Position numbers and translations under genes: made by a program. Of a stretch of 32,157 nucleotides of DNA, positions 17,370 to 24,444 are shown piece after piece. Position 1 is the first letter of the stretch. Each line of letters opens with the position of its first letter. Under the pieces are notes generated by a model, which saw only the letters and a program-made list of their open reading frames with translations, had not been told where the DNA came from and did no database searches. Origin of the DNA: CG1-02-35-72 sp045046885 (GTDB lineage Bacteria > Bacteroidota > Bacteroidia > Flavobacteriales > Flavobacteriaceae); NCBI GenBank assembly GCA_045046885.1, contig JASFYX010000001.1, forward strand, positions 1-32,157. The letters run 5' to 3'.

Positions 17370-17505
17370 GATTGAAGCTTGTTATGCTTATAAATTTTAG
17401 AATAGATTTGTTAAAATCAGGAAAAATACAAATATTTGAAAGGCTGATTTTTATCATTCTTTTTAAAGTTTTTTATTCTGATTTTTAGTCTTTAAAATAA
17501 GTGTT

Positions 17506-17925
17506 ATGAGAGAAATGGTAAAATTGCCAATTTCTACTATTATGACCCGAAAAGTTATAACTGTTGGTATTAATGACGATTTGAATAATGCTTGTAGCAT
17601 GTTTAGAGAAAAAAAAATTAGACATCTGCCTGTTCTGAAGGGTGAAAGGCTTGTGGGTATATTGAGCTATAACGCTGTTATAAGACTGAGTTTTTGTGAA
17701 GTTTATGACGATAAATCGGTTATAGATAAAACCATCTTTAGACTTCTAAATATTAAACAGGTGATGGTTGAAAACCCTATCAAGGTTGCTCCGGATGATA
17801 GTATTAAAAAAGTAGCTAATATTTTAATTAAAAATAAATTTCACGCTTTACCTGTAGTAGAACATCGCAAATTAGTAGGTATTGTGAGTACTACAGATCT
17901 CTTGAGATACTTAATAGCTAACTAA
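17506..17925 (+). CDS. Two-CBS-domain protein
   Basis: Small cytoplasmic protein made only of two CBS domains. CBS1 is about residues 6-65 (ISTIMTRKVITV, then KKIRHLPVLKGERLVGILS), and CBS2 about 80-139 (VMVENPIKVAPDDSIKKVA, then FHALPVVEHRKLVGIVSTTD). CBS pairs usually sense adenosyl ligands such as AMP, ATP or SAM; the ligand and partner here are unknown. An alternative ATG is at codon 4. It is divergent from the SQR-like gene with 198 nt between, and its last 8 nt overlap the convergent dehydrogenase gene, so no shared terminator fits between them. Confidence 0.88.
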   Translation: MREMVKLPISTIMTRKVITVGINDDLNNACSMFREKKIRHLPVLKGERLVGILSYNAVIRLSFCEVYDDKSVIDKTIFRLLNIKQVMVENPIKVAPDDSIKKVANILIKNKFHALPVVEHRKLVGIVSTTDLLRYLIAN

Positions 17926-18853
17926 AAGTAATCTTTAGCTTATCTACAATAGTTTTTGCCAATTTATAATTAGATTGATGTGTCCACCCCGCTATATGCG
18001 GACTTAAAATTACCTTATCAGAAGTCATTAAGTATTGCATAGCTTCTGGCAATTCAGAGTTAAATAAGCTTTCAAACGACGTTTTCTCATATTCTAAAAC
18101 ATCTAAACAAGCTCCTAAAACTTTACCGTTTTCTAAACCTTCAACTAAATCTTTTGTCACCACCGATTTTCCTCTTGCCGTATTTATCAGATAAAAAGAC
18201 TTTTTAAATTTATTTATAAAGGCTTTATTTACCATATCTTTTGTGAGGTTTGTAAGAGGTGTATGAAGGCTTACAATAGCTGCTTCTTTAAAAAATTCTT
18301 CTTGTGTAACTTGTGTTGCATTAGAGTCTCCAAGATTTGGTAAAATATCGTAACAAATCACTTTTACATCAAAGCCTTGTAGTTTTTTAGCAAACGATTT
18401 ACCCATATTGCCATAGCCAATAATACCCACAGTTTTACCTTCGAGTTCTGTTCCACGGTTTTCGGCTCTTAGCCAAATACCTTGTCTTACTTCTCTGTCA
18501 ACCCTGTTTAAATGATTTAGGAGACTTAAAAGCATTCCTAAAGCGTGTTCGCCCACCGCATTACGGTTTCCTTCTGGAGCAGAAATAAGTTTGATGCCTT
18601 TTTTTTCAGCATAAGCAATGTCAATATTTTCTAGACCAGCGCCAACACGTGCAATAAATTTTAGATTTGTAGCCGCATCAATAAAAATTTTGTCAATACC
18701 AAACCGACTTCTAATAACAATACCTTGATAAAGGTGTATTTTTTTTTCTATATCTGATTTTGAAGATGTAAAATCTTCGTCACAAAGATGACCAAGTTGT
18801 TCTAAACCTTCTTTTAAATAGGGGTGATTACTATCGAGTAAAAGTACTTTCAT
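17918..18853 (-). CDS. D-isomer-specific 2-hydroxyacid dehydrogenase (phosphoglycerate-dehydrogenase-like)
   Basis: NAD-dependent dehydrogenase of the D-2-hydroxyacid family. The substrate domain flanks a Rossmann domain with GKTVGIIGYGNMGKSFA near residue 140. Catalytic residues seen: Arg in LINTARGKSVV near 222, Glu in CLDVLEYEK near 254, and His in LSPHIAGWTH near 288. At 311 residues it lacks the ACT regulatory domain of long SerA proteins. It resembles short flavobacterial proteins annotated as phosphoglycerate dehydrogenase or generic hydroxyacid dehydrogenase, and no serC or other serine gene is adjacent, so the substrate is open. It lies just after the atp-operon terminator and has no clear TAnnTTTG promoter of its own. 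Confidence 0.85.
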   Translation of the reverse strand: MKVLLLDSNHPYLKEGLEQLGHLCDEDFTSSKSDIEKKIHLYQGIVIRSRFGIDKIFIDAATNLKFIARVGAGLENIDIAYAEKKGIKLISAPEGNRNAVGEHALGMLLSLLNHLNRVDREVRQGIWLRAENRGTELEGKTVGIIGYGNMGKSFAKKLQGFDVKVICYDILPNLGDSNATQVTQEEFFKEAAIVSLHTPLTNLTKDMVNKAFINKFKKSFYLINTARGKSVVTKDLVEGLENGKVLGACLDVLEYEKTSFESLFNSELPEAMQYLMTSDKVILSPHIAGWTHQSNYKLAKTIVDKLKITFS

Positions 18854-18880
18854 TTGTTATAATTATGTTGTAAAAATAAA

Positions 18881-18910
18881 AAACCTCCTGATATAAATAT
18901 CAAGAGGTTT
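18881..18910 (-). terminator. Rho-independent terminator of the atp operon
   Basis: AAACCTC-C-TGATAT / ATATCA-A-GAGGTTT: 13 pairs with one mismatch around an AA centre. On the minus strand it is followed by a T-rich run (TTTTTATTTTTA). It lies 75 nt after the atpG stop and 28 nt before the dehydrogenase ATG. Confidence 0.82.
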
Positions 18911-18937
18911 ATATTTTTATAAATAAATTAATTCGAT

Positions 18938-18964
18938 CTAACCGTTCAGAGCTTCCGCACCGCT
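18938..18964 (-). repeat. Diverged second copy of the atpG 3' end
   Basis: On the minus strand this stretch reads as codons for SGAEALNG then TAG, and matches the atpG tail GGAEALNN-TAG (18985-19011) at 21 of 27 bases. Most differences fall at third codon positions. It lies 20 nt after the atpG stop, untranslated in the present arrangement. Confidence 0.7.
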
Positions 18965-18984
18965 TTAAACATTTGACCTTTGGC

Positions 18985-19845
18985 CTAATTGTTTAGTGCT
19001 TCCGCGCCGCCAACAATTTCTAAGATTTCGTTGGTAATAGCGGCTTGACGGGCTTTATTATAAGTCAATAATAAATCGTCTCTCAACTCGGTGGCATTAT
19101 CTGTGGCTTTGTGCATAGCCGTCATACGGGCACCGTGTTCCGAAGCATAAGAATCGCGAATGGCTTTAAAAAGTTGCATTTTTAAAGATTTTGGCATCAA
19201 TACAGAAACAATATCTTTTTGATTGGGTTCAAAAATATAATTAACATTGCTACTGCTGCTTTCAGAAACGGTAGGAACAAGAGGTAAAAATTGTTCAACT
19301 TCTAACAATTGTGTTGCTGCATTCTTAAAGCGGTTATATACAAATTCAATTTTATCGAAATTACCTTCAACAAAAAGTGACATAAGCTCCTCTGCAATAA
19401 GATTTACATTTTCAAAATTAAGAGCATCGAATATGTCGCTTTTATTGGCAAGAATCTCAAAGTTTTTAGAAAGAATATCATGTCCTTTTTTACCAATGGC
19501 ATAAATAGTAATTTCTTTATCGGTATATTGTTCTTTAGAAATACGTCTAACTTCTTTAATAACATTAGAATTAAAAGCGCCACAAAGTCCTCTATTAGAT
19601 GTGATAGCTACTAAAAGTACTTTATTCACTTCACGTTGTTCTGTATAAACACTTTGTAAATCTTCTGCATTAGCACTCAAATTTTGCAACAATTCTGTTA
19701 ATTTATTGGCATACGGGCGCATTTGTACAATGGCGTCTTGTGCCTTTTTTAACTTTGCAGCAGACACCATTTTCATGGCGCTGGTAATCTGCATTGTCGA
19801 TGCAATTGAAGATATCCTGTTACGTATTTCTTTTAAGTTTGCCAT
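18985..19845 (-). CDS. atpG: ATP synthase F1 subunit gamma
   Basis: Central rotor shaft of F1. The N-terminal helix MANLKEIRNRISSIASTMQITSAMKMVSAAKLKKA (start MANLKEIRNRISSI) and the C-terminal helix with MTAMHKATDNATEL and NKARQAAITNEILEIVGGAE are the family signatures and form the coiled coil in the hexamer. The central Rossmann-like part has ITSNRGLCGAFNS. Length 286 is normal. It is the last atp gene; in this genome a four-helix-bundle gene separates it from atpA. A short duplicate of its last codons lies downstream, then the terminator. Confidence 0.96.
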   Translation of the reverse strand: MANLKEIRNRISSIASTMQITSAMKMVSAAKLKKAQDAIVQMRPYANKLTELLQNLSANAEDLQSVYTEQREVNKVLLVAITSNRGLCGAFNSNVIKEVRRISKEQYTDKEITIYAIGKKGHDILSKNFEILANKSDIFDALNFENVNLIAEELMSLFVEGNFDKIEFVYNRFKNAATQLLEVEQFLPLVPTVSESSSSNVNYIFEPNQKDIVSVLMPKSLKMQLFKAIRDSYASEHGARMTAMHKATDNATELRDDLLLTYNKARQAAITNEILEIVGGAEALNN

Positions 19846-19852
19846 TTTTTTT

Positions 19853-19887
19853 AATTATGAATTTAGAATTCTGAATTCAGAATATTT
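19853..19887. repeat. AATTNNN heptamer array, left of the four-helix-bundle gene
   Basis: Five 7-nt units in register: AATTATG, AATTTAG, AATTCTG, AATTCAG and AATATTT. It fills the gap between the atpG start and the stop codon of the inserted gene. A similar array stands on the other side. Confidence 0.6.
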
Positions 19888-20228
19888 TAAGAGTTTTTAA
19901 TAATACTGACTAATAATTTTATAAGCTCTTCACATTTTTTTTGTAAATCATTAGGTATATTAGTTGTTGTTTCTTCTAATACATCTAACCAAAAAGACGT
20001 TTCTTCTGCTTCTTTTAAAGAAATTCCTAATTTATTTTTAAAATCCTTTTTACTAACACCACTTTGAGACTCTCTAATATTAGCGCCTATACTTGTACCA
20101 GACTTTAATAACTGGTGGGCAATTTCATATTCTTTTTTATCTTTTAATACTTTACAAAAATTTACGATATCACAAGCAAAATAAAAACTTTTATCAACTA
20201 TAGCATTAACTCTTTTTTTATAAGGCAT
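19887..20228 (-). CDS. Four helix bundle protein (23S rRNA intervening-sequence protein family)
   Basis: Small, all-helical protein of the four-helix-bundle family first known from the intervening sequences of 23S rRNA genes. Family signatures: FACDIVNFCKVLKDKKEYEIA near residue 18 (given as its core NFCKVLKDKKEYEIA), QLLKSGTSIGANIRESQ near 39, FKNKLGISLKEAEETSFWLD near 63. No biochemical role is established. Its place is odd: it splits atpA from atpG, genes that belong to one operon, and on both sides it is bordered by AATTNNN heptamer arrays that run up to the neighbours' start or stop codons. This looks like an inserted unit that kept operon transcription. No promoter of its own is seen. 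Confidence 0.9.
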   Translation of the reverse strand: MPYKKRVNAIVDKSFYFACDIVNFCKVLKDKKEYEIAHQLLKSGTSIGANIRESQSGVSKKDFKNKLGISLKEAEETSFWLDVLEETTTNIPNDLQKKCEELIKLLVSIIKNS

Positions 20229-20231
20229 AAT

Positions 20232-20273
20232 AATTCTGAATTTATAATTCTGAATTTTGAATTAAAAATTAAT
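20232..20273. repeat. AATTNNN heptamer array, right of the four-helix-bundle gene
   Basis: Six 7-nt units in register: AATTCTG, AATTTAT, AATTCTG, AATTTTG, AATTAAA and AATTAAT. The last unit contains the complement of the atpA stop codon. It has the same period and orientation as the array at 19853-19887. Confidence 0.6.
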
Positions 20274-21843
20274 ACTTAGAAGCGAGTTCTGCCGCTACTT
20301 TTTCTAATGTTTTAATTGCTGCGTCGGTTAGTTTACCTTCTTTAAATGTTTTTAAAACATCTGGATGTTTGGTGTTAAGATATACTAAGAAATTACTTTC
20401 AAATTCTTTTACTTTATTTACAGGTACTTTTCTCAATAAATCTTTAGAACCAGCATAGATTATAGCTACCTGATTTTCTACAGTATAAGGATCATTTTGT
20501 GCCTGTTTTAAAATCTCAACATTGCGTTTCCCTTTTTCAATAACATTCATTGTAGCGGCATCTAAATCTGATCCGAATTTTGCAAATGCTTCTAATTCGC
20601 GGTATTGTGCTTGGTCTAATTTTAAAGTTCCAGCCACTTTTTTCATCGATTTAATCTGAGCATTACCCCCAACACGCGATACAGAAATACCTACGTTAAT
20701 GGCAGGACGAACACCCGAGTTAAATAAATCTCCATCTAAAAATATTTGTCCGTCTGTAATAGAAATTACGTTGGTTGGAATATAAGCTGATACGTCACCT
20801 GCTTGTGTTTCAATAATAGGCAAAGCTGTTAAAGAACCACCACCTTTTATCAATCCTTTCATAGAATCGGGTACGTCATTCATTTGTTTTGCAATGGTAT
20901 CATCATTAATAACTTTAGCAGCACGTTCTAATAAACGAGAGTGTAAGTAAAATACATCGCCAGGATACGCTTCACGTCCCGGTGGACGTCTTAATAATAA
21001 AGATATTTCTCTATAAGCCACAGCTTGTTTAGATAAATCATCATATATAATTAAAGCAGGGCGGCCTGAATCTCTAAAATATTCGCCAATTGAGGCGCCT
21101 GCAAAAGGGGCATATACTTGCATAGCCGCAGGTTCTGAAGCGCTGGCCGCAACAATAGTTGTATAAGCTAAAGCACCACGTTCTTCAAGCATTTTTGCAA
21201 TTCCAGCAACGGTTGATGCTTTTTGGCCGATGGCTACATATATACAATAAACAGGTTCGCCTGCATCGTAAAATTCTTTCTGATTTAAAATGGTATCAAT
21301 CGCCACGGTAGATTTACCTGTTTGGCGGTCGCCGATGATTAGCTCACGTTGACCACGACCAATAGGAATCATAGCGTCAATGGCTTTAATACCTGTTTGA
21401 AGAGGTTCTGTTACAGGTTCGCGAAAGATTACACCAGGTGCTTTGCGTTCTAAAGGCATTTCGAAAGTTTCGCCTTCAATAGGCCCTTTACCATCAATTG
21501 GTATACCTAATGTATCAACTACACGTCCTACAATGCCTTCGCCTACGCGTAAAGAGGCAATGCGCTCAGTTCTTTTAACAGTTGATCCTTCTTTTATATC
21601 AGCGGCGTCACCTAATAGTACAACACCTACATTATCTTCTTCTAAATTAAGAACAATTGCTTCTAATCCGCTATCAAATTCTACCAACTCGCCATATTGA
21701 ACGTTTGATAAACCATAAACACGGGCAATACCATCACCTACTTGTAGTACAGTTCCTACTTCGTCTAAAGAAGCTTTGGCCTCGTATCCTGAGAGTTGTT
21801 CTTTTAAAATTGCTGATACTTCAGCTGGTTTAACTTCTGCCAT
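20269..21843 (-). CDS. atpA: ATP synthase F1 subunit alpha
   Basis: Non-catalytic nucleotide-binding subunit of the F1 hexamer. It has the N-terminal beta-barrel (VGTVLQVGDGIARVYGL), the P-loop GDRQTGKSTVAIDTI near residue 169, IYVAIGQKASTVA near 200, the Walker B region ALIIYDDLSKQAVAYRE near 265, and the alpha/beta signature PAINVGISVSRVGGNAQ near 365. Length 524 is normal. It starts 30 nt after the atpH stop. The catalytic beta subunit (atpD) and epsilon (atpC) are not in the window; in Bacteroidota they commonly form a separate operon. Confidence 0.97.
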   Translation of the reverse strand: MAEVKPAEVSAILKEQLSGYEAKASLDEVGTVLQVGDGIARVYGLSNVQYGELVEFDSGLEAIVLNLEEDNVGVVLLGDAADIKEGSTVKRTERIASLRVGEGIVGRVVDTLGIPIDGKGPIEGETFEMPLERKAPGVIFREPVTEPLQTGIKAIDAMIPIGRGQRELIIGDRQTGKSTVAIDTILNQKEFYDAGEPVYCIYVAIGQKASTVAGIAKMLEERGALAYTTIVAASASEPAAMQVYAPFAGASIGEYFRDSGRPALIIYDDLSKQAVAYREISLLLRRPPGREAYPGDVFYLHSRLLERAAKVINDDTIAKQMNDVPDSMKGLIKGGGSLTALPIIETQAGDVSAYIPTNVISITDGQIFLDGDLFNSGVRPAINVGISVSRVGGNAQIKSMKKVAGTLKLDQAQYRELEAFAKFGSDLDAATMNVIEKGKRNVEILKQAQNDPYTVENQVAIIYAGSKDLLRKVPVNKVKEFESNFLVYLNTKHPDVLKTFKEGKLTDAAIKTLEKVAAELASKY

Positions 21844-21873
21844 AATTATTTATTTTTCTTTTAAATAATGATT

Positions 21874-22431
21874 TTAAAATTTTGGGATATAATGATTGTC
21901 TTCAAATTCTCTTTTTAGGAGATTTAATTTGCCGGTAATACTGGCGTCGTATTGTAAATCGCCAACACGTAAAATAAAGCCCCCAATAATATCGGGATTT
22001 ACAGTGTTTTTAACAGTGACGGCTTTACCGGTAAGACTTTTAACTTTTTCTAAGATTGTATTTTCTAATTTTTGTGTTAGAGGGATTGCTGTAGTAACTT
22101 TTGCTATTTCAATACCCATGTCAAAATCGAATATGATAGTGTATTCTTTAGCTACAGCCGTAAGAATATTCAAACGTTTTTTCTCTATTAAGAGGTCTAA
22201 TAAGCCTTGTGTAATACCATTAATTTTAGAATCGAATATTTTAGTTAAAACAATCTTTTTAATGCCTGCTTTTATTGTAGGGTTTAGTAAGACTGTTTTT
22301 AAGTCGTTATTAGTTTCTAAAGTATCTGTTATTAATTGAAAGTCGGCGTTTACAACTTCTGCTAATTGTTTTTCTTTAGCAAGGTTTAAAACGGCTTTTG
22401 CATATCTTAGTGCAGCTCTAGTTCCTTTCAT
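21874..22431 (-). CDS. atpH: ATP synthase F1 subunit delta
   Basis: Peripheral-stalk subunit that joins the top of F1 to the b subunits. The N-terminal helical domain starts MKGTRAALRYAKAVLNLA. The C-terminal signature is VTVKNTVNPDIIGGFILRVGD near residues 138-158, followed by YDASITGKLNLLKREF. Length 185 is normal. It lies 4 nt after atpF and before atpA, the usual order. Confidence 0.95.
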   Translation of the reverse strand: MKGTRAALRYAKAVLNLAKEKQLAEVVNADFQLITDTLETNNDLKTVLLNPTIKAGIKKIVLTKIFDSKINGITQGLLDLLIEKKRLNILTAVAKEYTIIFDFDMGIEIAKVTTAIPLTQKLENTILEKVKSLTGKAVTVKNTVNPDIIGGFILRVGDLQYDASITGKLNLLKREFEDNHYIPKF

Positions 22432-22435
22432 AAAA

Positions 22436-22936
22436 TTATTTTAAATGCACTTCTTTTAACATTTTTTCTATTAAAGAAACTTGTTTTTCTTCGTTAGAAA
22501 GTTCTTGTTTCATTACTTTTTTAGCTATATCTATAGACAATTCGGCTACCTGATTTTTTAAATCAACAATAGCAGCATTTTTTTCGTTAGAAATGCTTTC
22601 GCGTGCTTGTGATATCATTTTATTAGCTTGCTCTTGCGCTTCTTCTTTAGCGTCAGAAATCATTTTATTCTTAATGTCACGAGCGTCCTTTAAAAGTTTT
22701 TCACGTTCAAGACGTGCTTTCTTTAAAATTTCTTCGTTAGCCGATTTTAAATTTAGCATTTCTTTACGGGCATCTTCAGCGGCGTTAAGGGCGTCTTCTA
22801 TCCCTTTTTCTCTTTCGTCAATAGAATTTAAAATAGGTTTCCAAGCATATTTTCTTAATAATAGCAATAAGGCTATAAATAATAATGTTTGCCAAAAAAA
22901 CAATCCGTAAGAAAAGTCGTTTATTAATTTTTCCAT
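22436..22936 (-). CDS. atpF: ATP synthase F0 subunit b
   Basis: Peripheral-stalk subunit. One N-terminal membrane helix (about residues 8-28, YGLFFWQTLLFIALLLLL) is followed by a long charged coiled coil (SIDEREKGIEDALNAAEDAR and on to about 145) that dimerises and binds delta. Length 166 is normal. Its 5' leader contains a strong hairpin (22967-22999) between it and atpE. The next gene, atpH, starts after 4 nt. Confidence 0.95.
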   Translation of the reverse strand: MEKLINDFSYGLFFWQTLLFIALLLLLRKYAWKPILNSIDEREKGIEDALNAAEDARKEMLNLKSANEEILKKARLEREKLLKDARDIKNKMISDAKEEAQEQANKMISQARESISNEKNAAIVDLKNQVAELSIDIAKKVMKQELSNEEKQVSLIEKMLKEVHLK

Positions 22937-22966
22937 AATTAGAATTAAATTTGTTTTAAAATTTAA

Positions 22967-22999
22967 TAAAAAGCTGTAACCAACCGTTACAGCTTTTTA
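22967..22999 (-). terminator. Intercistronic terminator-like hairpin between atpE and atpF
   Basis: Perfect 14-bp stem TAAAAAGCTGTAAC / GTTACAGCTTTTTA with a 5-nt loop. On the minus strand the stem is followed by a T-rich run. It starts 10 nt after the atpE stop and ends 30 nt before the atpF ATG. It may act as a partial terminator or protect the 3' end of the atpE message. Confidence 0.7.
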
Positions 23000-23009
23000 T
23001 TTAAAAAAA

Positions 23010-23201
23010 TTAAGCTACAAATAATGCTGCAAACGCAAGACCTTCTACAAGGGCTGCTGCAATTAGCATAGCAGTTTGAATTTTTCCGAATGCTTCTGGT
23101 TGACGCGCAATAGCATCCATAGCAGAACCACCGATTCTACCGATACCAATACCTGCACCAATTACAATTAAACCTGCACCTACAATTCCGGGAATTTCCA
23201 T
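23010..23201 (-). CDS. atpE: ATP synthase F0 subunit c
   Basis: Proteolipid that forms the rotor ring. It has two membrane helices joined by the polar loop ARQPE (residues 32-36), and helix 1 is the glycine-rich GAGLIVIGAGIGIGRIGG. The ion-binding carboxylate is Glu53 in AALVEGLAF. The residue after Glu is Gly and helix 1 has no Gln, unlike Na+-binding rings, so proton coupling is expected. At 63 residues it is short for the family but complete. A terminator-like hairpin follows directly. Confidence 0.96.
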   Translation of the reverse strand: MEIPGIVGAGLIVIGAGIGIGRIGGSAMDAIARQPEAFGKIQTAMLIAAALVEGLAFAALFVA

Positions 23202-23240
23202 AATATATATAATTAATTAATTAAACATTCAATTTTAAAA

Positions 23241-24350
23241 TTATTCATTATGCTCTAATTCATGTTCTTCAGATGCAAAACCAAAGTACAATGCCGATAA
23301 CATAGTAAATATATATGCTTGCAATATGGCGACTAATAATTCCAAAATTGAAATTACCAAAGCCAAAGCAAAACTTAAACTTCCTCCTATATAACTTTTA
23401 AATACAAATAACATACCTAGTATGGTATAAATAACAATGTGTCCAGCAAAAATATTAGCGTACAAACGCATCATTAAGGCAAAAGGTTTTATAAAGACAC
23501 CCAATAACTCAATGGGTGCTAATATTATTTTCATAGGCCAAGGCACACCGGGCATCCAAAAAATGTGTTGCCAATAATTCTTTTTAGACGTGAATTGGGT
23601 AATTAAAAAGGTTAGCATAGCTAAAGCTGCCGTTACAGCTAAATTACCCGTAATATTCATCCCAAATGGTGTGATGCCAATTAAATTTGAAAACCATATA
23701 AAAAAGAATACGGTTAATAAAAAGGGCATGTATTTTTTATAATGTTTGTGCCCAATACTTGGTATGGCGACTTCGTCTCTTATGTAAATGACAAGCGGTT
23801 CGAAAAAACGACCAACTCCCTTAGGGATGGACCCATTTTTAGCATACGATTTTGCTAAGCTGCTAAATATTAAAAAGACTATTAATGACACTATTAATAT
23901 GCTAAAAACACCTTTTGTAATAGAAAAATCTAAAGGTTTGGCATTTGTAGGATGGTGGTGTTCATCTAAAGTCAAAGTGCCCTCGGCATCTGTTTTATAA
24001 ATTTTATTGTGATATAATTTGTAGTAATTACCACTAACTTCGGCTACTTTTTTACCGTGTTCAAATTTTGACGCCATAAAAATATGGAAGCCGTTGTCTA
24101 TTAAAATAACAGGTAACGAAAAGCCGTTGTATTCTCCTGTTTCAGTATTTGCATTAAAATCGAAATAATAAGAATCTTTTACATGGTGTCTGATGTCTTC
24201 TTTTATCTCTGTTTTGAGGTCCTTTTTAACTTCTTTGTGTTCAGTTTGATGTTCTGATTTTTGGACTTCTGTTTCATGTTGCGAAAAGCTGTTAAGGCTA
24301 AATAAAACGAATGAAATCAGTAAAAAGTTTCTAAAAATATTCTTTTGCAT
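23241..24350 (-). CDS. atpB: ATP synthase F0 subunit a, with periplasmic extension
   Basis: Stator channel subunit. The chosen start (ATG at 24350) gives 369 residues beginning MQKNIFRNFLLISFVLFSLNSFSQ, a cleavable signal peptide. Then come about 125 residues of charged, His-rich periplasmic sequence (HETEVQKSEHQTEHK, TLDEHHHPTNAK). The membrane part starts near residue 145 (ITKGVFSILIVSLIVFLIF), and the essential Arg is in LMMRLYANIFAGH near 293. An ATG 78 nt further upstream (MKKKVFCSATK) is rejected because it lies upstream of the predicted promoter. Such N-terminal extensions are known in Bacteroidota AtpB. It is the first gene of the core atp unit. Confidence 0.93.
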   Translation of the reverse strand: MQKNIFRNFLLISFVLFSLNSFSQHETEVQKSEHQTEHKEVKKDLKTEIKEDIRHHVKDSYYFDFNANTETGEYNGFSLPVILIDNGFHIFMASKFEHGKKVAEVSGNYYKLYHNKIYKTDAEGTLTLDEHHHPTNAKPLDFSITKGVFSILIVSLIVFLIFSSLAKSYAKNGSIPKGVGRFFEPLVIYIRDEVAIPSIGHKHYKKYMPFLLTVFFFIWFSNLIGITPFGMNITGNLAVTAALAMLTFLITQFTSKKNYWQHIFWMPGVPWPMKIILAPIELLGVFIKPFALMMRLYANIFAGHIVIYTILGMLFVFKSYIGGSLSFALALVISILELLVAILQAYIFTMLSALYFGFASEEHELEHNE

Positions 24351-24383
24351 ATCAGACAAATAATAGTGACTGTAAAATTTTTG

Positions 24384-24411
24384 CAAATGTAGGATTTTAG
24401 TTGCAGAACAA
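24384..24411 (-). promoter_or_regulatory. Promoter of atpB and the core atp operon
   Basis: On the minus strand TTG (24411-24409), a 17-nt spacer and TACATTTG (24391-24384) match the flavobacterial consensus TTG-N17-TAnnTTTG completely. The start of transcription should fall near 24379, leaving a leader of about 28 nt. Confidence 0.75.
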
Positions 24412-24444
24412 AAAACCTTTTTTTTCATTTTTTTAAGGTTTTTT
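24410..24444 (-). terminator. Weak hairpin at the end of the upstream porW-to-atpZ unit
   Basis: AAAAAACCTT (24410-24419) and AAGGTTTTTT (24435-24444) can form a 10-bp stem with a 15-nt loop. It overlaps the stop codon of the preceding gene and abuts the -33 element of the atpB promoter. Few GC pairs, so only a partial stop is likely. Confidence 0.35.

Noticed and set aside
19853..20273. Heptamer arrays as a CRISPR or as transposon terminal inverted repeats
   Set aside because: Units are 7 nt with no spacers, so not CRISPR. The two arrays run in the same orientation with no matching inverted ends and no transposase, so not a classical transposon.
24351..24428. N-terminal extension of AtpB from the ATG at 24428
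   Set aside because: The predicted promoter at 24384-24411 lies downstream of this ATG, and the start at 24350 gives a proper signal peptide.
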